A stretch of 64,000 nucleotides of DNA, taken from NCBI GenBank assembly GCA_964019135.1, contig OZ025265.1, forward strand, positions 26,325,143 through 26,389,142, in the 5' to 3' direction. The notes below the pieces were generated by a model. The model was not told the origin of the DNA and did no database searches. It saw only the letters and a program-made list of their open reading frames with translations. This stretch comes from Arenicola marina (Eukaryota > Annelida > Polychaeta > Arenicolidae). Below are positions 57,507-64,000 of this stretch, one piece after another; the first letter of the stretch is position 1, and every line of letters begins with the position of its first letter. The position numbers and the translations under genes were made by a program.

Positions 57507-58376
57507 ATCCCAAGTGCTTTATAATGGAATAATCATAATTTTTCATCCCAAGTGCTACATTCTTAAAACAATGCATTTTAGACGTTCTAGTTTCCACATT
57601 CAATGCAAGTCTTCTTTAATCATAAACTGAACTGGGTCACATAGAGCCACCTGTCGTTATAATAGTGTTTACACCCCAAATTATGACGGACACAGGCGCA
57701 GCGGAAAAGCGTGGTTATGAGAAACTAAATGATCGCCACCTCCATGTGCCACCCATCAAGGGGGTTTCGTGAAGAGTGACGCAGGGCGTGGGAGGGGCGT
57801 GTGAAGCTGGGGCTGTGAGAAGTGGGTGACGGGAGCAGCGTATGGAGGTTGCCTTGCTCAGCCCCAAACTGATCAAACGCGTTCGAATAAATGCTACTTC
57901 ACTGACGCGGTAGCACCACTGCTCACCCAGAGTTTCTGAGATTGGGGCTTTTATAATTGGCGACCAGCAACTGACCGATGCATGTGCAAGCGACCGGCTA
58001 TATCAGCAAGCGACCGAAATATAAACGTTTGATTAATACAATATGACCTCATTTCATCGGATGTGTTCATAGCCAGAATAGTTTGGTGCTGCCTGTGAGA
58101 ACTATTTCTCTCAGCGGTCAGTAGTAAGCGGCGGAATTTTATTTTAATTTTATGTTTAAAGTGGCATATCGAGTTCTTTCCCGCCAAGACTAAGCCCAGG
58201 CGACATATATATCACAATTTGCAGCAAACTCGATTCTTTCATTCTGTAAATTTAGACACCAAATAAACATCGCCGTTTCGGCCTTGATGTGGCAAACGTG
58301 TCTATCCCGGGACACCACAGAACTATGTCGCGACACTGCTACTTATACCAAAGCATCGCGAAGCACAAACACTGAT
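57507..58376. other. No gene recognised
   Basis: CATCCCAAGTGCT is duplicated near 57507 and 57544. A GGAGGGGCGTG-rich patch lies near 57790. Nothing further. Confidence 0.4.
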
Positions 58377-58692
58377 GACGTTTGTGGGGGCCTAAAACGT
58401 CCGACTGCCCAAAACGTCCTACATAACTAAGAACAAACTAACAGTTAAGAAGCCGCGATACGCTCCTTTTGTAGCTCTTAGTTAGCGATTTACGAATATC
58501 ATTGAGGTTTAATGAGAAGCTAGGGTGGGGGGGGGGGGGGCAGACGTGTGAACTTCAGTATGGGAACGGTGTGTAACAAGGCACGGACAAAGCGTCAGCA
58601 GTACTTTACGGCCTTGGCTAGATCTACCGATTAAAACAATAATTATTGCGATATTAGAAGGGTATGTAACAAATCTGGGGACATAATTATTA

Positions 58693-61338
58693 CTGACAGA
58701 AGCTGAAAACTTCTGTCAGTATAGTACTATGTTCGGTTTGTAAATTTATTTGTTTTTTTGTATATTTGTCAGTTGGATACAGGGCGCACGGTAACAGTTA
58801 CGGCTGTCATACTTAACCAAGTGATAGATATATGAAATATCTTGGCTAAGTTCGTTATTGGCATATGTAGGTCAAAGGTCAAGGTCACAGCGATTTTTTG
58901 AAAAAAAAATTAAGAATGCGATAATCTTCGTTAATATTAGACCTAGAGAAATGCGGTTAATTTCAGAATGTGCTACCGTTTAGACCGCATCTTTCAGCCA
59001 TTGACCACTTTTTGATGCGTCATACTCATTTTCGAGCTACATGACGTTTTATGTTTTCTGAAAAACGCAAAAGATGACCTTGAACCGTTTTTCTTCGGTT
59101 TGACCTATTTAGGTTGAAGGTATCGCTTTGGTGTTCCGGGCTCTCATAGAAATATGAATGGCAATAATCTCAGCGAAATCTGAGATTTTTCAGATCCGTC
59201 ATATGACGTCACGATGACGTCAATTTTGGTACATGGAAAAAATCGTCAAAAATCGGAAAAAAATCATAAAAAATCAAAAGTGGCGTCATTTTATAGAAAA
59301 TGGGGTCCGATGTTCGTCTGCATTATATAAATAGTATGTTTCTATCTTACTTCCGGTTCTAGGGGTAACGGCAATTCCCTATGGGACCTCCAATGTTAAA
59401 GCCTTCAATCTCTCAGGCTGTGGAAAATTGTTTGCCCCGTATTTCATCGATGCCTGCATGAAACAGTTTCGGGAATTTTTCTGCTGTTAAACGTGGTACC
59501 AAGTAGCCATGGTTCTTACGAGATGAAATTCGGACGAGAAATGACGTCACAGAATTTTTTTGCAATTTTCTCCATTGTAAAAAATAGGGAGTTTTGGCGC
59601 TTGCAGGGGCTCCCACGAGCGTCCTATTGAAGCCATCACTCTATGCTTGTAGTTGTAGAAGGATAGTAGTAGGATGAGCCATTAACTATAAACACGCCGA
59701 CATAGCCCGGTAACTTTTCGGTATATAGTCGAACGCGTTTAACATGGGACACTATGGAGATAATCAAACTTCCTTCAATATGACGTACTTCCGGTTATGC
59801 AATCTCACTTTGCTTTACCTCGGTGCGAGATCTGGACGTGTACAAGAGACTCAGGGTAGGCTGACAGCAAACGTTAGTCTCAGTTTCGTTTCCATGGCAA
59901 CCGAAGATTTTCCCAATGATAAAGTATACAAATTCCCTCTAACTTAGAAAATTCGTCAAAAATCGGAAAAACTAACTAGACCTTTGATCTCTGCGTATAA
60001 TGGTAGGGAAGATATGTCTTCAGATTACTATTGGCAGTAAAGCATTATTATCTTTTACATCTTATCTGCAGAGTCTTTTCTTCGTCTGCTCGTTTTTCAT
60101 TTATCCGTAATGATGAAGAATAGCAATTTTCGGTAATTATGTCAAGCCATATCTGAAGAACTAACAGACCTACCGCCGCTCTAATCAACGTTTTGGATTG
60201 AGAGCACAAATGTTTGTGTTTAGATATTTGGACGTTGCCGTGCGTCATGCCATGACGTCACCATGACGTCATAATTTTATAACCTCTATTACTGGACTAT
60301 TAAACCTCATAGCGACTTCCGGTTGATTTGACGCTGTACCTTATATCAAGGGACAACTGCTGGCGTGCGTAACTTTGTTTGCGGTACCGAAACGTGTAGG
60401 TGAAAACTGACGTGCACCTCGCGTTAAACGGCGTATTGAGCTTCAAAGGGTCGTAACTCGGTTAATATTTGAGCTAGGGAGCCCAGATTTGGCATGAAGC
60501 GAGAGGCAATTGTAAGGTTATCTATGGTAAATGGCGATAGAATTGCTCTAGGACGCTTAGTTTGGCCGCAAGAGCGCTCACAAGAGGTGCACCCCACTTT
60601 GCTGAAGCTCCCATTATGAGTCAACGGCGATATCGAGCGGCAATGCCTCTGCTTTGCGATGGCCGCCGTTTGCTTAATAGCGACGCTAGAGAGTCGGGAT
60701 TGGTTTCAAAGGACGGGCAAACGTCGACTATGGTGAGGAGTCCGCATTCGCTTCTAGCCTAGCACGCTTAGTTTTGACGCTAGAGGGCTCCGTAATTTAG
60801 CAATGACGAGTCCGAGAACAGGCATTAGGGCGGGACCAAGCACACGTAGAAAGTCGGGATTTGGCCGAATTCACTCAAAACGGCGCCCACTATCTGGGAA
60901 AACAGCCCGCGTTGAACAGCAGCCGTTAGATTGTGCTATTCCAGCATCCGCATCGTAGAGGTCCAATTTGGGCCAAATTGCGTGTTCAGCGAGCCCAATA
61001 CGGCTTTCAGCGGGCAGTGTGGGCTAGAACGCCTTCGGATATCGGCATTATTGAGCCCAAATTGGCCATTGAAGGCCATGTTTAGCCCAAATTGGCCGCT
61101 GAAGGCCGTAATTATTCCAAGTTGCCCGTTTATAGCGCTATTTAGCCCACGTTGTTCGTTCAAGGAGCTGTTTAACCCAATATGCCCACTGAAGGCATCA
61201 TGTAGCCAGCATGAGGCAAAATCAGCTTATAGTATATGTGTTTCTGCATGTCATCGCCTGTACCATAGTTTCGGCGCATAAATGGTGAAATGAAGATGAA
61301 GTCACTTCTGTCAGTACCTCAGCCTACGGCTGTCTTGT
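58693..61338. mobile_element. ~2.65-kb element nested in the TIR transposon
   Basis: It interrupts alignment with copy 1 at ACATAATTATT and resumes at TTATTATCGTG. The left end is a perfect hairpin (CTGACAGAAG at 58693-58702, CTTCTGTCAG at 58710-58719). CTTCTGTCAG recurs at 61305-61314 near the right end. TTATT may be duplicated at the borders. No open frame longer than ~116 codons, so non-autonomous. It holds paired TGACGTCA palindromes and an internal ~30-bp repeat. Family unknown. Confidence 0.7.
60955..61205. repeat. ~30-bp degenerate tandem repeat
   Basis: About seven units of TTTAGCCCAAATTGGCCGCT plus GAAGGCC, strongly diverged at the edges. It opens a frame with SPNWPLKA units on the plus strand, a by-product of the 30-bp period. 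Confidence 0.8.
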
Positions 61339-61455
61339 TATTTTATTATCGTGTTGTGCTCGGACAAAATCGACGTCTAACTCGACATTATGTCATAGGT
61401 GTGAAGGTCATGATCCTGGCCCGTTTTGGACAGTCGGACGCTTTGGGTTCTGACA

Positions 61456-63719
61456 GACGTTTACCACTAAGTTGAAAACCGGTGGTAAATTGATATCACG
61501 GGCAAGGCTAAGAGACGCCATTTGGCAGTCTGATATATGTAGAATATAGACAAAAGAAATATTCGATGATTCAAGGGCTGATTCTTGTTTGTATTTTGAC
61601 TTCTTTCTTCTTCAAGTTTTTAGGGGAAAGAGCTCGATATGCAACTTTAATATTACCATATATCTCCTCATCCTCTCCTGGTACTCCCAACCGTTCCTCT
61701 TGTGTTGGCGACCCCATCTCCTCTCTATGGTAGTACTTCCATGTTAGAATGAACCATGGTTTTAGCAAAGCTCTGCATTACGCCTACCAATTACTACAAT
61801 AATACGTGTTGTGGGCTCTAACATGGAAGATAGAAACCTCTCCTGGCATTCTCATAATTATGTTTTTCTTGCACGTCTTTTCTATCCCGCCCACCAACTA
61901 TTAATAAGCCTCTTCCGGAACCCCCTGCCTTCTTTAGGGCGGCAACACTTCCGGGAAAATGAGCCACAGGTCGAGTCTAGGTGACGTAGTACAACCGCTC
62001 ATATAGCAATGCCAATCCGGTTAATTTAGCTCCCACAACTTTTTAGGTGAAATGTAGTGAAAACATGGTTTGAATTTGGTGTTGTGAACCCTTTAAGATG
62101 TGCATGTAAGACGTGTCAATTTATTCGTGGAATTTTCAATTCTAAGCGTTGTCAACGTTGTATTAAATCGGATCTAAAAAAATAAGAATGAATTAAATAA
62201 GAAAAATACTCGAAGGTATGCACAATCTCCACTGTTACCTATATACATATACAGAAACACCGATTCAGAGAGGTCTGGCATTGCGACTAGATGGTGTGGG
62301 CAATATTAGTCCTCCTTTGGTACTGTAACTCTCTCCAGTGCTCGATTGCAATATGATAATAGAGTAGATATCGTCACTAATATTTCCGTGTTGCCAGAAA
62401 CGCACCCCACCTCCACCCCCTCTTTTTTATATAGCATTATACGGCACTGCCTTGTACCATTTAACACACTTGAAAACCGAAATCCACGCCATCCCTTGAA
62501 CCCCCCCCCCCCCCCCACCTACCCCTCGCCTCTCCAAAATATGTGGAACCACCCCTGGAGTAAGTGAGTTCTAAGAAAGTAGGAGAGTGAGTTTATGGGA
62601 GCACCAGGAGAAATGGTTATGGTCTTCTTCGCCAATCCTGTAAATCGACCGCTGATGTCCAGCCACCATTCTGTAGTTATTGATTCATCACACTTATTGT
62701 GCTTGCGTGATTTCGATGAAAAGTCTTCTTCTAAAAACCGTTGCAAACTGGCCTTTAGGCCGAAATAGTTTTTTTCCGGCAACGGGCAAAGTATTTTTTT
62801 GTACAAAATATAAAGCAACATTTTTTGTACGCCCCCCCCCCCCACCCCACCCCTCCCTCTTCCCGTGCGGAATATCAAATCATTTGTTCCTGGGGGCCTA
62901 AGAACGAAGGACGTGCCGAAGACATATACCACAAAATTAGTGAGGCGAAGCCAAACATTTTCCACTGACGACAGATTGACGATTTAATTAACATGGATAT
63001 ATATCCGATGGCTTCCTGAGCCGGACGCATGATAACGTGCCGCATTTCTGATGCAGGCGTACAAGAGAAAAGTTTTTCCTACAATGTGAACCAACGTTTT
63101 TAGTATTTGTTCTGTTTTTTTGTTAAGAAATGTTCATTCGACCCAAAGTTACGTAATCGTGACCTGTTACCACATATCAGAAACTTTTCTACTTACACGG
63201 AAGTCCTCTTCCATGCATAATCGTATGTGATATTAATATCCCATAGCCATAGCTCAACCTAAATGTCAAAATCTCTGAAAACAGAAGAGGTGAAACAATG
63301 TTTGTGCGTTATCCAAAAGGGTAGAACAAAATGAAACAATTCCGACATGCACACGTACATACAGACCAGGTCTGACGCAATGTTTTCGTCTAGTTAAAAT
63401 CCTACTTAGGGCCGTAGCACGTGTACAGCGGGATGTTGGGAGATGCATTTGTGATCGGTAAACGCAAAATTGTCCAATATCAAACCGTGGCCTGTGATTT
63501 TTGACTTTTGGGCTGAATGCCCTTTCCAATGCATAATGTACGCCCTGTTAGGTGTCGAACCTTCTTTTGATAAAACCTCTTCTTTTTTGCCTCTCCCCAC
63601 CCCATTCGCACTAGGTTATATCTTATTGGAGTCTATGATATACATACAGAACCACCCCTACCATATATTTGTTATCAATGTGTGAGCGTAAGATGTATGG
63701 AGCACCATCCATGTTGTTA
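61456..63719. other. No gene recognised
   Basis: C-runs at 62500-62514 and 62830-62842. A 148-codon minus-strand open frame (62519-62965) crosses the second C-run with a Gly/Arg stretch and has no family signature. Nothing else supported. Confidence 0.45.
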
Positions 63720-63739
63720 ATATCATCTATTCGATATGG

Positions 63740-63970
63740 AAAAATTAAGTTGCAATATTAAAAATCTCAAAATAGGAAAATGATTTCAAAGATAGAAAAT
63801 TGTATTTATCAATATTAGAAAATTATTTTCAATATTGAAAATTATTGTTTTAATATCGAAAATTAATGTCTTAATATGAACGATAATGTTTTAATATGAA
63901 AATTAATGTCTTAATATGGAAATTAATGTTTTAATATTGAAAATTAATTAACGGTTTAATATTGAAAACT
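63740..63970. repeat. AT-rich ~20-22 bp tandem repeat
   Basis: Units of GAAAATTAATGTTTTAATAT with variants (GTCTTAATATG, CAATATTGAAAATTATT), about ten copies to a T-run at 63970. Confidence 0.85.
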
Positions 63971-64000
63971 TTTTTTTTTTTCATTTACACCCCAGGGTGC

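Larger units (their letters stand above)
58383..61455. mobile_element. TIR transposon copy 2, with nested insertion
   Basis: Same ends as 2250-2752: TAAAACGTCCGACTGCCCAA on the left, and GTTTTGGACAGTCGGACGCT then GGGTTCTGACA on the right. GACGTT flanks both sides (58377-58382, 61456-61461). The outer ~310 bp and ~120 bp align with copy 1 (AACAAATCTGGGGACAT; TTATCGTGTTGTGCT). The ~2.6 kb between them is absent from copy 1. Non-autonomous. Confidence 0.85.

Noticed and set aside
62519-62965. 148-codon minus-strand gene
   Set aside because: It crosses a poly-C tract giving Gly/Arg runs, and has no domain, promoter or splice support.

Overview
The window reads as nuclear DNA of an animal, most likely a marine invertebrate; I cannot name the species. 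The reasons are split coding regions with GT/AG splice signals, a BIR-plus-RING (IAP-type) gene, a CR1/L2-like LINE, a tRNA-headed SINE, a pogo-type transposase, several short inverted-repeat transposons and large satellite arrays. Nothing looks prokaryotic. Very few host genes can be supported. Most of the window is repeats.

Layout. 1-2815: a ~101-bp tandem array cut near its right end by a 503-bp terminal-inverted-repeat (TIR) element with target duplication. 3.1-7.6 kb: scattered minus-strand pieces of an integrase-related element. 9.7-10.6 kb: a local direct duplication. 11.0-13.3 kb: a 5'-truncated minus-strand LINE split by a 102-bp minisatellite. 13.6-16.8 kb: an IAP-like gene on the minus strand, with RING exon, two linker exons and a BIR exon that lacks part of its zinc site. 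17.6-23.9 kb: a SINE, an LTR-like patch, an 820-bp TIR element, a 58-bp perfect palindrome and a 34-bp minisatellite. 24.1-25.9 kb: a pogo-like transposase, open through its catalytic domain but shifted in frame near its C-terminus. 26.6-26.8 kb: a RecQ-like helicase first exon.

27.1-53.3 kb is dominated by one satellite. 202 successive copies of a 124-bp monomer keep perfect register (start-to-start distance 28215-53263 = 202 x 124). Each monomer carries two short hairpins. The copies alternate between two subtypes and are nested in larger duplicated blocks (15, 17, 32 and 35 monomers). To the left the monomers decay (138, 132, 92 bp), next to a palindrome-rich stretch sharing the TTTCACG/CGTGAAA hairpin core. 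The right edge is abrupt.

53.4-64 kb: a 21-bp AT-rich repeat; a candidate unknown gene with TATA box, initiator and splice donor (55.2-55.55 kb); a second copy of the TIR element from 2.25 kb, carrying a nested ~2.6-kb insertion (58.4-61.5 kb); and AT-rich simple repeats at the end.

The genes do not form a pathway. The IAP-like gene, the RecQ-like exon and the 55.3-kb exon are independent host candidates among mobile and satellite DNA. The satellite is the best candidate for something undescribed. Positions and motifs were read by eye, and no database or folding program was run.
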